This document shows positions 1 to 7,695 of a stretch of 64,000 nucleotides of DNA, in pieces. Source of the DNA: Hyphomonadaceae bacterium BRH_c29. Its GTDB lineage: Bacteria; Pseudomonadota; Alphaproteobacteria; Caulobacterales; Hyphomonadaceae. The DNA lies in contig LADW01000001.1 in assembly GCA_000961695.1 (NCBI GenBank), forward strand, positions 1 to 64,000, in the 5' to 3' direction. The stretch's first letter is position 1. Every line of letters begins with the position of its first letter. Position numbers and translations under genes: made by a program. The notes under the pieces are model-generated. The model worked only from the letters and a program-made list of their open reading frames with translations, had not been told where the DNA came from and did not search any database.

Positions 1-1196
1 AGCCCTCCCAGAACGACCAGCGCACCCAGCGCCAGCACGGCGCCCGGAATGGCATAGGCAGACGAAGCCGTCAGCCGCGCAATGGCAGCGCCCGGCCCGC
101 GTCCGCGTCCGGCCAGCGCGATCACCAAAGCCAACACGAATGCGAAACTGGCGCCCGCGCCTGCCAGGATGAGCGTATTCTTCAGCGCCTCTCCGACCGG
201 GGCGACATATTCGCTGGCCTCCAGCGCCCGCCAGACAAGGCGCGAGACCGGCACGAGAAAGCCGATGGAGAACCCGATCAGGCAGAAGGCGGCTGCGCCC
301 CAACCATAAAGGCCGCCCAGCTTTGTACGCGAAACCATTCGCCACCGGGTCGAGCTTTGCTGGCTGCCTGCCCGTCCCCGGCTCCAGCGCTCTGCCAGCA
401 GCAAGCCAATGACCAGAACCAGAAGGACCACCGCCAGCCGAGCTGCCGCCGCCGGTTCGCCGAAACTCTTCCACGCCCGCACGATGCCGAAAGTCAGCGT
501 CGGCACGCCGAGATATTCCGCCGCGCCATAGTCAGCGGCAACTTCCATCAGCGCCAGCGCGAGGCCTGCGGCAATCGCAGGACGGGCAGACGGCAACACG
601 ACGCTCCAGAAACTGCGCAGCGGCGAAGCACCAAGGCTGCGTGCCGCTTCCAGCGCGCAGATGGATTGCGAGACGAACCCTGCCCGCGCGGTCAGATAGA
701 CATAAGGATAAAGACCGCTCGCCAGGACAAAGGCGAGACCCGGCATTGATCGCATCGAGGGGAACCAATAGTCCCGAGCCGACCAGCCTGTCAGGTCGCG
801 CAAGGCATCCTGGATCGGTCCACCCACGCCCATCAGGTCACCCCAGGCATAAGCCAGGACATAACCCGGCGCGGCCAGCGGCAGGATCAGCAGCCACTCG
901 AACACAGGCCGACCCGGAAAGTCGTGCATCGTCACCAGCCAGGCAGCTGGCACGGCAAAGACCAGCATGAAGAAGGCCGCCAGCGCCAACGTGCCGAGCG
1001 TGCCGCCCAGATAGGGCACCATCAGCGTGTCGCGAATGTGCTGCCAGGCCTCTCCGCCGCCCATGACCAGCGCAGCAAACAGAACCGACACCACGGGCAC
1101 AGCGATGATCGCACCGGCCAGCAAGGCCGGGCCGTCACCGGGCCTCGGCTTCAGCCATGCCGGAATCGCGCGCACAGGAAGGGGAAGATCGGCCAA
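1..1196 (-). CDS. Iron(III) ABC transporter permease, partial (C-terminus beyond left edge)
   Basis: This is an inner-membrane permease of the FbpB/SfuB type that would move ferric iron delivered by the binding protein encoded just upstream. I translated the minus strand directly: the frame is open from about 1196 to the window edge (about 398 codons) and rich in hydrophobic segments. It carries a clear binding-protein-dependent permease EAA loop (EAARSLGASPLRSF, then PSARPAI) about half way along. A second hydrophobic half starts near 310, fitting the fused two-module FbpB layout of 500-plus residues. The start is uncertain: TTG at 1196 has TGAGG about 10 nt upstream, while GTG at 1175 has no clear ribosome site. 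It follows the binding-protein gene by 11 bases, so the two are surely one operon. The ATPase gene should lie off the left edge. Confidence 0.85.
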   Translation of the reverse strand, partial: MADLPLPVRAIPAWLKPRPGDGPALLAGAIIAVPVVSVLFAALVMGGGEAWQHIRDTLMVPYLGGTLGTLALAAFFMLVFAVPAAWLVTMHDFPGRPVFEWLLILPLAAPGYVLAYAWGDLMGVGGPIQDALRDLTGWSARDYWFPSMRSMPGLAFVLASGLYPYVYLTARAGFVSQSICALEAARSLGASPLRSFWSVVLPSARPAIAAGLALALMEVAADYGAAEYLGVPTLTFGIVRAWKSFGEPAAAARLAVVLLVLVIGLLLAERWSRGRAGSQQSSTRWRMVSRTKLGGLYGWGAAAFCLIGFSIGFLVPVSRLVWRALEASEYVAPVGEALKNTLILAGAGASFAFVLALVIALAGRGRGPGAAIARLTASSAYAIPGAVLALGALVVLGG

Positions 1197-1207
1197 ACGC
1201 GCCTGCC

Positions 1208-2281
1208 TCAGTTCCAGCCGGCCGTGTCATAGACCTCCTGCGCCTCGGACTGGTGCGTGCCCAATTCGTCCAGCGGGAAATCGCTCTTCTTGAAGTCCGG
1301 AAGCTTATCCAGACCTTCCGGCAAGGCAACGCCTGCAACCATCGGATATTCCTTGGTCGCGCCGGTCAGCCAAGTCTGGCCGTCTACACTGGCCAGCCAT
1401 TCAATGAACTTCACGGCATTGTCGCGGTGCGGCGCATGGGCAGCAACGCCCGCGCCGGTGACGTTGACGTGCGTGCCGGTCGTGTCCTGCTCGGGGAAGC
1501 TCAGCTTCACCTTGGCTGCCGTCGCCTGCTCGCTGGGCGAACCGGTCGCCAGGCGGACATAATAATAGTGATTGGTCAGCGCGACCGAGCACTCACCCGC
1601 CGCAATCGCTTCGATCTGGGTAATGTCCCCACCCTGCGGCGGACGGGCAAAGTTCGCGACCACGCCATTGGCCCAGGCCTGCGCCGCGTCATGACCCATC
1701 CGGCCAATCAGCTCGCCCATCAGGGACAGGTTGTAGATATTGGTCGAGGACCGCATGCAGACCTCACCCTTGAAGCGCGGACTGGCCAGGTCGCTATAAT
1801 GAGCCACCTCATCCGGCGTGACGCGTTCCGGATCATAAGCGATCACACGCACCCGGCGGGCGAGGCCATACCAGTAACCATCGGCCTGACGGAAGTGCTC
1901 CGGGATCTTCTCATCAAGTGTCGCATCCTGCAGAGGTTGCAACAGTCCGGCTGCCTCGAAACGATACAGCGTGCCAGCATCGGACGAAATCACGACGTCT
2001 GCCGGGCTCGCATCGCCTTCGGCTTTCATGGTTTCGAGAAGCTCCGGCGCGCCCGATTCCCTGAACCGGACCTTGATGCCAGTCTCGGTTTCGAACTGCT
2101 TGTACATCTCCTTGTCGGAATCATAGTGACGGGCGGAGTAAACGTTCAGAACACCCGCGACTTGGGGTTTGTCCCCTGATTCCACTACAGATTTGCTTGA
2201 ATCAGAGGCAGGCGCGCCTGAGTTCCCGCACGAGGCGAGCAGAACGGTTGCGGCAGTGAGCCATAGGCGAATTCTGGTCAT
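1208..2281 (-). CDS. Iron(III) ABC transporter substrate-binding lipoprotein
   Basis: This 357-residue periplasmic binding protein of the FbpA/FutA/IdiA family should capture ferric iron for the adjacent permease. The N-terminus is a lipoprotein signal (hydrophobic stretch ending LLASC, Cys at about residue 18), so the mature protein is probably anchored to the membrane rather than free. The body reads like the family: LNVYSARHYDSD opening, then SDAGTLYRFEAAG, and a late tyrosine pair in LTNHYYYVRLA that matches the metal-ligand tyrosine region of FbpA. The ATG at 2281 gives the signal peptide directly. An 18-bp inverted repeat lies 20 bp upstream of the start, suggesting an operator. Iron is the most likely substrate on family grounds; another metal chelate is possible. 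Confidence 0.88.
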   Translation of the reverse strand: MTRIRLWLTAATVLLASCGNSGAPASDSSKSVVESGDKPQVAGVLNVYSARHYDSDKEMYKQFETETGIKVRFRESGAPELLETMKAEGDASPADVVISSDAGTLYRFEAAGLLQPLQDATLDEKIPEHFRQADGYWYGLARRVRVIAYDPERVTPDEVAHYSDLASPRFKGEVCMRSSTNIYNLSLMGELIGRMGHDAAQAWANGVVANFARPPQGGDITQIEAIAAGECSVALTNHYYYVRLATGSPSEQATAAKVKLSFPEQDTTGTHVNVTGAGVAAHAPHRDNAVKFIEWLASVDGQTWLTGATKEYPMVAGVALPEGLDKLPDFKKSDFPLDELGTHQSEAQEVYDTAGWN

Positions 2282-2300
2282 ATCCGGCCCTGTTTTCTAG

Positions 2301-2318
2301 TGTTTGAGCCATCAAACA
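2301..2318. promoter_or_regulatory. Inverted repeat upstream of the iron-binding protein gene
   Basis: TGTTTGA-gcca-TCAAACA is a perfect 7-bp inverted repeat with a 4-bp spacer, 20 bp before the binding-protein ATG on the minus strand. A GAA-TAA-TTC motif at 2326-2334 follows within 10 bp on the promoter side and resembles the GAANNNTTC core of Irr/iron-control elements. The position suits an operator for an iron-responsive repressor, but the repeat is not a canonical Fur box. Confidence 0.45.
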
Positions 2319-2476
2319 TGGTTGAGAATAATTCGCAACAAGCCAATGTAGCGACCTTTTGCCCATTTTTTGCACCAGCGAAGAAAATCTCTCCCGTTTG
2401 GAGGGAATGGACTTCAAAATCCGGCGGGTTTGGTGTTTACTCATCGTTAACCCGGGGAACATGGGGGTTTAAGACT

Positions 2477-2734
2477 ATGACGACCGATATTGTGGTGGAT
2501 CTCAGCTTGAAGACGGCGGAAGAAGTCGCGCTTCTGGCAACTGTGGCGGACGCATTCGTGCAGCAGTTTCTGTGCCGTAACCGGGCCGGAAAAGACGCAC
2601 CGGACATGATGGTCCGCACGGCGTTTGGTACGGATGGCGAAGTCTCCAAGACCGTCATCTTCCAGGATCGCAAATGGGCGGATGCCTTTGTCGATTTCTG
2701 GGAAAACCAGAAATCGCAGAGCCAGGCTGCCTGA
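2477..2734 (+). CDS. Small hypothetical protein (85 aa)
   Basis: I do not recognise this short acidic protein. The ATG at 2477 is chosen because the sequence from MTTDIVVDLSL onward reads as a compact soluble protein, whereas the upstream in-frame extension (to 2300) runs through the promoter region and is low in protein-like character. It contains one hydrophobic helix-like stretch (EEVALLATVADAFVQQFL) and a basic patch, and ends in WENQKSQSQAA. No signal peptide or membrane segment is seen. It is divergent from the iron transporter operon and 84 bp upstream of thiO on the same strand, so it could share a transcript with thiO. Function unknown. Confidence 0.6.
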   Translation: MTTDIVVDLSLKTAEEVALLATVADAFVQQFLCRNRAGKDAPDMMVRTAFGTDGEVSKTVIFQDRKWADAFVDFWENQKSQSQAA

Positions 2735-2818
2735 AGACGGCGCCCACACTGGGACCATCTGCCGCCGCGTCAAACCGGAGAGTTCACCTCCAGGCTCAAA
2801 CCGACTAAGGGAAGGGCC

Positions 2819-3988
2819 ATGAACCCGCCCCCCCTTGCTCCGCCGCACTCCAGCTTCACCCCGAAAGTCGCCATACTCGGCGCGGGCATTATTGGCCTCG
2901 CGGTGGCGTTCGAGCTGGCCATCAAGCGCGGCGTCCCCGTCACCATCTATGATCCGGCTCCCATGGGGCGCGGCGCAAGCTGGGCCGCTGCAGGCATGCT
3001 GGCCCCTGCTTTCGAGGCCGCTGCCGAAGAAGGCGTGCACCCTCACCTGTTCGATCTCTGCATGGAGGGCGCGGAACTCTGGCCGGACTTCTCCATCGAT
3101 CTTGCTCACGCAGCCGATGCGGAGTCTGGCTATAGTGGCCGGCCTTCTCTGGCGCTGGCCTTCGACATGGCTGAGACCGCCGCAATGCACAAACTGGCCC
3201 GGGCGCTGGACGCGCGCGGCATTGCACATGAAGAACTTCCCCCCGGCACCGCGCACCTGCTGGAGCCATCGCTTGCACCAGACCTGGTCGCCGCGCTTCA
3301 GATGCCGACCGACGGACAAGTCGACAATCGCGCCGTCGTCCGTGCCCTGATCATGGCCCTGCAGCGTAGCCCGCTGGCCACGCTGCGCAGCGAGGCGGCG
3401 CCCCTGCGCAGCGTCGGCGGACGGCTCTCGCTGGAGGGTCACGACCTGATCCTCGCCGCTGCTGGCTGGAGCACAGCCGCCATCAAGGTGGAAGAGAACG
3501 GCGAACGGCTCAGCCTCGTGAACTGGGACCCGGCGCTGGACGAGATCGATTGCTATGGCGGCCAGATGCTATCCGTCGCACATGGTTATGGATCACCGGA
3601 AACCACGCTGCGCTGCGGCACGATCTATATCGCCCCAAAGGCCGACCGCGTGATCATCGGCGCCACGGTTGAGCCCGGCGTCGCCACCGAAGCACCAGAG
3701 CCCGCGGCGATCTCGGCGCTGCTGGCCCGTGCCGCGCGCCTCTGTCCTGTTCTGGCAGACCTGCCGATCATCGAGACCTGGGCCGGCATCCGCCCTGGCA
3801 CGCGGGACCGCGCACCCCTGATCGGAGAGACTGCAGTACCGGGCCTTTATGTTGCCTCCGGCCACTTCCGGAATGGTATCCTGCTCGCCCCGATCACGGC
3901 ACGGATCATTGCTGATATGATGCTGGGCAAGCCGATGAGCGAGCTCCATCAGAGCTTCTCGCCGAGCCGTATCGGCGCAGTCGCATAA
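2819..3988 (+). CDS. thiO: Glycine oxidase-type FAD-dependent oxidoreductase ThiO
   Basis: This 389-residue flavoenzyme of the DAO family oxidises glycine to iminoglycine for the thiazole half of thiamine. The dinucleotide-binding motif GAGIIGLAVAFEL is at about residues 21-33, followed by the ThiO-typical GASWAAAGMLAP segment. The C-terminal GHFRNGILLAPITA at about residues 352-365 is the family signature near the flavin and substrate. The start ATG at 2819 has AAGGGAAGG upstream. The usual partners thiS, thiG and thiE are not next to it, and I see no TPP riboswitch in the short leader, so regulation by thiamine is not evident here. Length is normal for the family; assignment to ThiO rather than another D-amino-acid oxidase rests on the two signature segments. 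Confidence 0.85.
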   Translation: MNPPPLAPPHSSFTPKVAILGAGIIGLAVAFELAIKRGVPVTIYDPAPMGRGASWAAAGMLAPAFEAAAEEGVHPHLFDLCMEGAELWPDFSIDLAHAADAESGYSGRPSLALAFDMAETAAMHKLARALDARGIAHEELPPGTAHLLEPSLAPDLVAALQMPTDGQVDNRAVVRALIMALQRSPLATLRSEAAPLRSVGGRLSLEGHDLILAAAGWSTAAIKVEENGERLSLVNWDPALDEIDCYGGQMLSVAHGYGSPETTLRCGTIYIAPKADRVIIGATVEPGVATEAPEPAAISALLARAARLCPVLADLPIIETWAGIRPGTRDRAPLIGETAVPGLYVASGHFRNGILLAPITARIIADMMLGKPMSELHQSFSPSRIGAVA

Positions 3989-4147
3989 TAAGAACGCTCC
4001 CGAAAATTTTCCCAAACGCTTGCAATGGCGCGTCCGTCCCTCTAAGTCGGCGCCTCGGACGAGCCCCGCCCGAAAGCAAAAGGAAGCCCGAAATGAAGAA
4101 CGCGCCGCACCTCACCCTGCGTCTCCCTCTCATGTCCCGGACCTCCC

Positions 4148-5728
4148 ATGACCAGCTTTCTCACGCTCGATTCCCTATCCCTCTCCACGCCTGACGGCAC
4201 ACCGCTTTTCCGTGGCCTGACGCTCTCGCTCGGCCGCGAGCGGGTCGGCCTTGTCGGCCGCAATGGCTGTGGCAAGTCCACGCTGCTACGCGCCATTGTG
4301 GGCGAAGTGGCCATCACTTCCGGCAGTATCCACCTGCCCGGCCGTGCCGGCATGCTGCAGCAATCGCTGGACGAAACACTGGACCTCGCCGGCGCGCTCG
4401 GCCTGACCGAAGCCCTCGCCTGTCTTGACCGGTTGGAGCGCGGCGAAGGCAGCGTTGAGGATGCCGCTGAGGCAGACTGGACGCTGCCCACCCGTATCGA
4501 ACAGGCCCTCGCGGACACCGGCCTACAGAACGTTCCTCTCAACACAAGCATCGCGCCCCTCAGCGGCGGCGAACGCATGCGCGTCGCCCTCGCCCGCCAG
4601 CTTCTGGATGCGCCGGATCTCCTCCTGCTGGACGAGCCGACCAACAATCTGGATACGGATGGCCGAAAGGCCGTGATGAACCTGATCCGCACCTGGCCGG
4701 GCGGCCTGCTGATCGCCAGCCATGACCGCGACCTGCTGGAACGGGTCGACCGCATCGTCGAACTCTCCCCCATCGACACGGTGATCTTCTCCGGCGGCTG
4801 GAGCGCGTTCGCTGAAGCGCGCGAAGCGGCCCGGGAGGCAGCAGAATCAGATTTCGCCCGCGCCAGCGACGCCCACAAACGCACACGCCAGAATGCCCAG
4901 CTCGCACGGGAGTGCCAGGACAAGCGCGACAAGGCGGGCCGCGTCACACGCGCCAGAAGCGACGCCCCGAAAATGCTGCTCGACAAAAGGCAGGAGCGCG
5001 CCGAAGCCTCTCGCGGCAAGGGCAGCATTCTCGCCGCGCGCCAGCTGTCCGAAGTTCAAGACGGCCTCAATGCCGCCCGCGCGCGCGTCGAAATCCTTAC
5101 GCCGATCACGATGGACCTGCCAAAGTGCGGCCTGCCCTCCGGGCGCCGCCTGATCGATTTCCGGGGCGTGGCGATGGCGTTCGGTGACCGCCGCCTGTTC
5201 GGCCCGCTGGACTTCCAGCTGACAGGGCCGGAACGGGTCGCCGTGGCCGGGCCGAACGGGTCCGGCAAGTCGACCTTCCTGCGCCTCGTTACCGGCGCGC
5301 TCGCCCCGACCGCAGGCACAGCCACACGCCTCATCGAAAACTTCGCCCTGCTCGACCAGCATGTCAGTCTGTTGGGCGCGGGCGAGACCATTCTGGACAA
5401 CATGCACCGGCTGAACCCCGGCCTGTCGGACAATGTGGCCCATGCCGCGCTCGCCCGGTTCGGCTTCCGCAACAGGGATGCCTTGCAGGTTACCGGCACG
5501 CTGAGCGGCGGGGAGCAGCTGCGCGCCGGTCTTGCCTGCGCCTTCGCCCGGCCAGCGCCGCCGGAACTGCTGATCCTGGACGAACCGACCAACCACCTCG
5601 AACTGCGCGCCGTGGAAGCCCTTGAGACCGCCCTCAGCGCCTATGACGGCGCGGTGCTGGTCGTCAGCCACGACACGGCCTTCCTGAAGGCCATTGGCGT
5701 CACGCGCACGCTCGCCCTTCCGGATTGA
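4148..5728 (+). CDS. ABC-F family ATPase
   Basis: This is a soluble 526-residue protein with two ATP-binding cassettes and no membrane segments, the layout of ABC-F translation factors (Uup/YheS/EttA relatives) that act on the ribosome. Walker A motifs are GRNGCGKST (37-45) and GPNGSGKST (about 367-375). Signature motifs are LSGGERMRVALARQ and LSGGEQLRAGLA, and Walker B motifs are LLLLDEPTNNLD and LLILDEPTNHLE. The charged, Arg/Lys/Ala-rich interdomain stretch at about 225-310 corresponds to the P-site tRNA-interaction motif linker. Only a weak ribosome site precedes ATG 4148. The 159 bp between thiO and this gene hold nothing I can name. The subfamily cannot be fixed by eye. Confidence 0.9.
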   Translation: MTSFLTLDSLSLSTPDGTPLFRGLTLSLGRERVGLVGRNGCGKSTLLRAIVGEVAITSGSIHLPGRAGMLQQSLDETLDLAGALGLTEALACLDRLERGEGSVEDAAEADWTLPTRIEQALADTGLQNVPLNTSIAPLSGGERMRVALARQLLDAPDLLLLDEPTNNLDTDGRKAVMNLIRTWPGGLLIASHDRDLLERVDRIVELSPIDTVIFSGGWSAFAEAREAAREAAESDFARASDAHKRTRQNAQLARECQDKRDKAGRVTRARSDAPKMLLDKRQERAEASRGKGSILAARQLSEVQDGLNAARARVEILTPITMDLPKCGLPSGRRLIDFRGVAMAFGDRRLFGPLDFQLTGPERVAVAGPNGSGKSTFLRLVTGALAPTAGTATRLIENFALLDQHVSLLGAGETILDNMHRLNPGLSDNVAHAALARFGFRNRDALQVTGTLSGGEQLRAGLACAFARPAPPELLILDEPTNHLELRAVEALETALSAYDGAVLVVSHDTAFLKAIGVTRTLALPD

Positions 5729-5776
5729 CAGTGTGCACAGGAGCAGGTGCTTGACTCTCCGGTTTTGCAAGTTATC

Positions 5777-5804
5777 TTGTATTGCAAGATTACATGCGAT
5801 ACAA
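5777..5804. promoter_or_regulatory. 28-bp dyad, probable PadR operator
   Basis: TTGTATTGC and GCGATACAA form an inverted repeat matching at 8 of 9 positions, separated by 10 bp. An overlapping ATCTTG-tattg-CAAGAT repeat lies at 5774-5790. The dyad ends two bases before the proposed padR start codon at 5807, so a bound repressor would cover the promoter or initiation region. PadR proteins usually bind TGTAT-type dyads in their own promoter, which fits autoregulation. Confidence 0.6.
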
Positions 5805-5806
5805 AT

Positions 5807-6172
5807 ATGGCAAGAGACGCAAAGCGGACCGGAAACCGGCGCACGCAGATGAACAAGGGTGTGGTGGAGCTTGCCCTCCTCTCCATCCTGCGGGAACGCG
5901 CCCATTACGGGCTCGAAATCCTCGACCGGATGAACGGCGAGGTCGGGCTCGAAGTGGCGGACGGCACGATCTATCCGCTGCTGCACCGTATGGAGACGGG
6001 CGGTTTCATCACCTCGGAATGGGTGATCGAGCCGGACCACGCCCGTCCCCGCAAATATTACGCCCTGACGGTGCAGGGCCGTGCCGAACTCCGGGCCATG
6101 GCCACAGAGTGGCGCGACCTCAGCAAACGGATCAATGCCCTGGTTGGAAAGGCCGGACCGGAAAAGGAATGA
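5807..6172 (+). CDS. PadR family transcriptional regulator
   Basis: This is a small winged-helix repressor of about 121 residues. The N-terminal domain has the PadR pattern ELALLSILRERAHYGLEIL, then DGTIYPLLHRMETGGFI (recognition helix and wing) and PRKYYALTVQGRAEL. The C-terminal helix is short, as in subfamily s1. The start is uncertain: ATG at 5807 lies almost inside the operator dyad and has no Shine-Dalgarno, and the alternative ATG at 5849 (MNKGVVELAL) also lacks one. A longer frame from 5747 would run through the promoter. The next gene begins 4 bp after the stop and encodes a membrane protein with an N-terminal HAAS-like domain, the usual partner of PadR regulators, followed by a CPBP protein. 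Confidence 0.85.
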   Translation: MARDAKRTGNRRTQMNKGVVELALLSILRERAHYGLEILDRMNGEVGLEVADGTIYPLLHRMETGGFITSEWVIEPDHARPRKYYALTVQGRAELRAMATEWRDLSKRINALVGKAGPEKE

Positions 6173-6176
6173 GGCG

Positions 6177-6740
6177 ATGACACAGAAAGAACACCCCCGG
6201 CTCGCGGCCTATGCGCGTGAATTGCGCTGGGCCCTCTCGGCACTGCCGGACGCGGACCGCGACAGCATTGTCGATGAAATGCGCTCCCACGTGCTCGACC
6301 GCGTGGATGCAGGCGCCAGCGTGGAAGATACCCTCGCCGCCCTCGGCCCGGCCGACGATTATGCCAGCGCCTTCCGCGATGCCTATACGGTCGCCACCTC
6401 GCTATCCTCCGGCCGCACGCCGCACCTGCTCGGCGCCCTCATGCGCAATGTGGCAAACAGCGTGTCAGCGGCCGTGGCCGGGATTGTCATCCTGGGTGCC
6501 TGGATGTTCACGCTGATGATCGGCAATGTCGCGCTCCTGAAGATCAGCGATCCCGCGCATGTCGGCCTCTGGAAAAGCGATCATTTCTTTTTCATCGGCA
6601 TCATAGACGATCCGTCCACAGGGCGGGAGCTGCTCGGTCCCTGGCTCCTGCCCATCGCGCTGGCCAGTCTCGTGATCTCGCTCCTCCTCACGCGCTGGCT
6701 TGCAGTCTGGGCCCTCAGGCGGATCGCACCCCGCCGCTAG
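6177..6740 (+). CDS. HAAS/DUF1700-like membrane protein
   Basis: This is a 187-residue integral membrane protein partnered with PadR. The N-terminal 75 residues are a soluble helical domain (LAAYARELRWALSALPDADRDSIVDEMRSHVLDR, then VEDTLAALGPADDYA) that matches the HAAS domain often encoded beside padR. Two or three hydrophobic segments follow at about 90-115 and 150-178, and the protein ends in a basic tail RRIAPRR. ATG 6177 is chosen because TGAGG sits 5-9 bases upstream and overlaps the padR stop region. Known HAAS-containing proteins sense or set envelope stress in PadR circuits; the exact role here is unknown. Confidence 0.7.
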   Translation: MTQKEHPRLAAYARELRWALSALPDADRDSIVDEMRSHVLDRVDAGASVEDTLAALGPADDYASAFRDAYTVATSLSSGRTPHLLGALMRNVANSVSAAVAGIVILGAWMFTLMIGNVALLKISDPAHVGLWKSDHFFFIGIIDDPSTGRELLGPWLLPIALASLVISLLLTRWLAVWALRRIAPRR

Positions 6741-6779
6741 GCCTCCCCTCACCCCCAAAACCCTGAAAGGAACTCGCTC

Positions 6780-7685
6780 ATGCTGATGGGCGCTCGCGCA
6801 CTCTCCGTATTCATCGCCAGCCTCCTGCTGACCACATGGGCGATCCAGTTCGCGGGCCTTGTCTTCGTCGGGGACCCGGACGATCCGGCCATGATCCCCT
6901 ACCTGATCGGCTCCATGTTCATGCCGGCCGTCTGGTCACTGGCCTATCTCCTCGTCTTCAACCGCAAGGCCTGGCGCTTTGTCCGGCTCTGGCCGGGCAA
7001 TCCGCTCTGGCTGGTCCTCGGCGCCCTGCTCCCGGCCATGATCGCCTTTGCCGTCCTCACCATCTGCGAGATCGCTGGCTGGGGCAGCTCTTCCTATTTC
7101 ACCTTCTCCGGCACAGGCGCGGACATCCTGAAGGGACCGTGGACGCTCGGCACCGGCGAGCAGGACTGGGCCCGCTTCGCCCTCAACATGGCGGCCACCG
7201 CCCTCTTCTTCGCCGTCGTAAATTCCACCGTTGCCATCGGCGAGGAATTCGGCTGGCGCGGCCACCTGCAGCATCACATGATCGCCCGCCTCGGCGCGGT
7301 CCGCGGCATTGCCGTGCTCGGCGTCATCTGGGCCATGTGGCACCTGCCGATGAACCTCGCAGGCTACAATTACGGCCAGGCGCCGCTACTCGGTGCGCTG
7401 GTCCTGTTCCCACTCCAGCTTGTCGCCATGTCCTTCATCATGGCCTGGCTCACCCTGCGCGCCCGCAGCTTTTGGCCGGCCGTCCTCCTGCACGGCTCGG
7501 GCAACGGCATCGAGGAAGGGGTCGTTTCCAGCATTGCGGTGCAGGCGGGCGTGGACCCGATGACCGCCAGCTATCTGCAACTGGGCGTGACGATCCTGCT
7601 TGGCCTCGTCTGCCTTGCGGCAATGCTGTCCCAGCGTGACTCTGGACGTGCCGCCCCGGCCGGAATAAGTCTCCCGCCAGACTGA
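6780..7685 (+). CDS. CPBP family intramembrane glutamic endopeptidase
   Basis: This is a 301-residue polytopic membrane protein of the CPBP (Abi/Rce1-like) family. The diagnostic EExxxR motif is GEEFGWRGHL at about residues 155-164, the second motif has the pair of histidines in MWHLPMN at about 188, and the third motif is LLHGSGN near 240. About eight hydrophobic segments are visible. AAAGGA lies 8 bases before ATG 6780. It follows the PadR/HAAS pair by 39 bp, so the three probably form one PadR-controlled operon. Members process prenylated or membrane peptides or are bacteriocin-immunity-like; the substrate cannot be inferred from the sequence. Confidence 0.85.
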   Translation: MLMGARALSVFIASLLLTTWAIQFAGLVFVGDPDDPAMIPYLIGSMFMPAVWSLAYLLVFNRKAWRFVRLWPGNPLWLVLGALLPAMIAFAVLTICEIAGWGSSSYFTFSGTGADILKGPWTLGTGEQDWARFALNMAATALFFAVVNSTVAIGEEFGWRGHLQHHMIARLGAVRGIAVLGVIWAMWHLPMNLAGYNYGQAPLLGALVLFPLQLVAMSFIMAWLTLRARSFWPAVLLHGSGNGIEEGVVSSIAVQAGVDPMTASYLQLGVTILLGLVCLAAMLSQRDSGRAAPAGISLPPD

Positions 7686-7695
7686 GGAGATACCC

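Noticed and set aside
1157-2179. Long plus-strand open frame opposite the iron-binding protein
   Set aside because: Exact antisense of a well-supported lipoprotein gene, with no family-like sequence; an effect of high GC content.
2735-2818. TPP riboswitch before thiO
   Set aside because: The 84-bp leader lacks the CTGAGA core and is too short for the aptamer.
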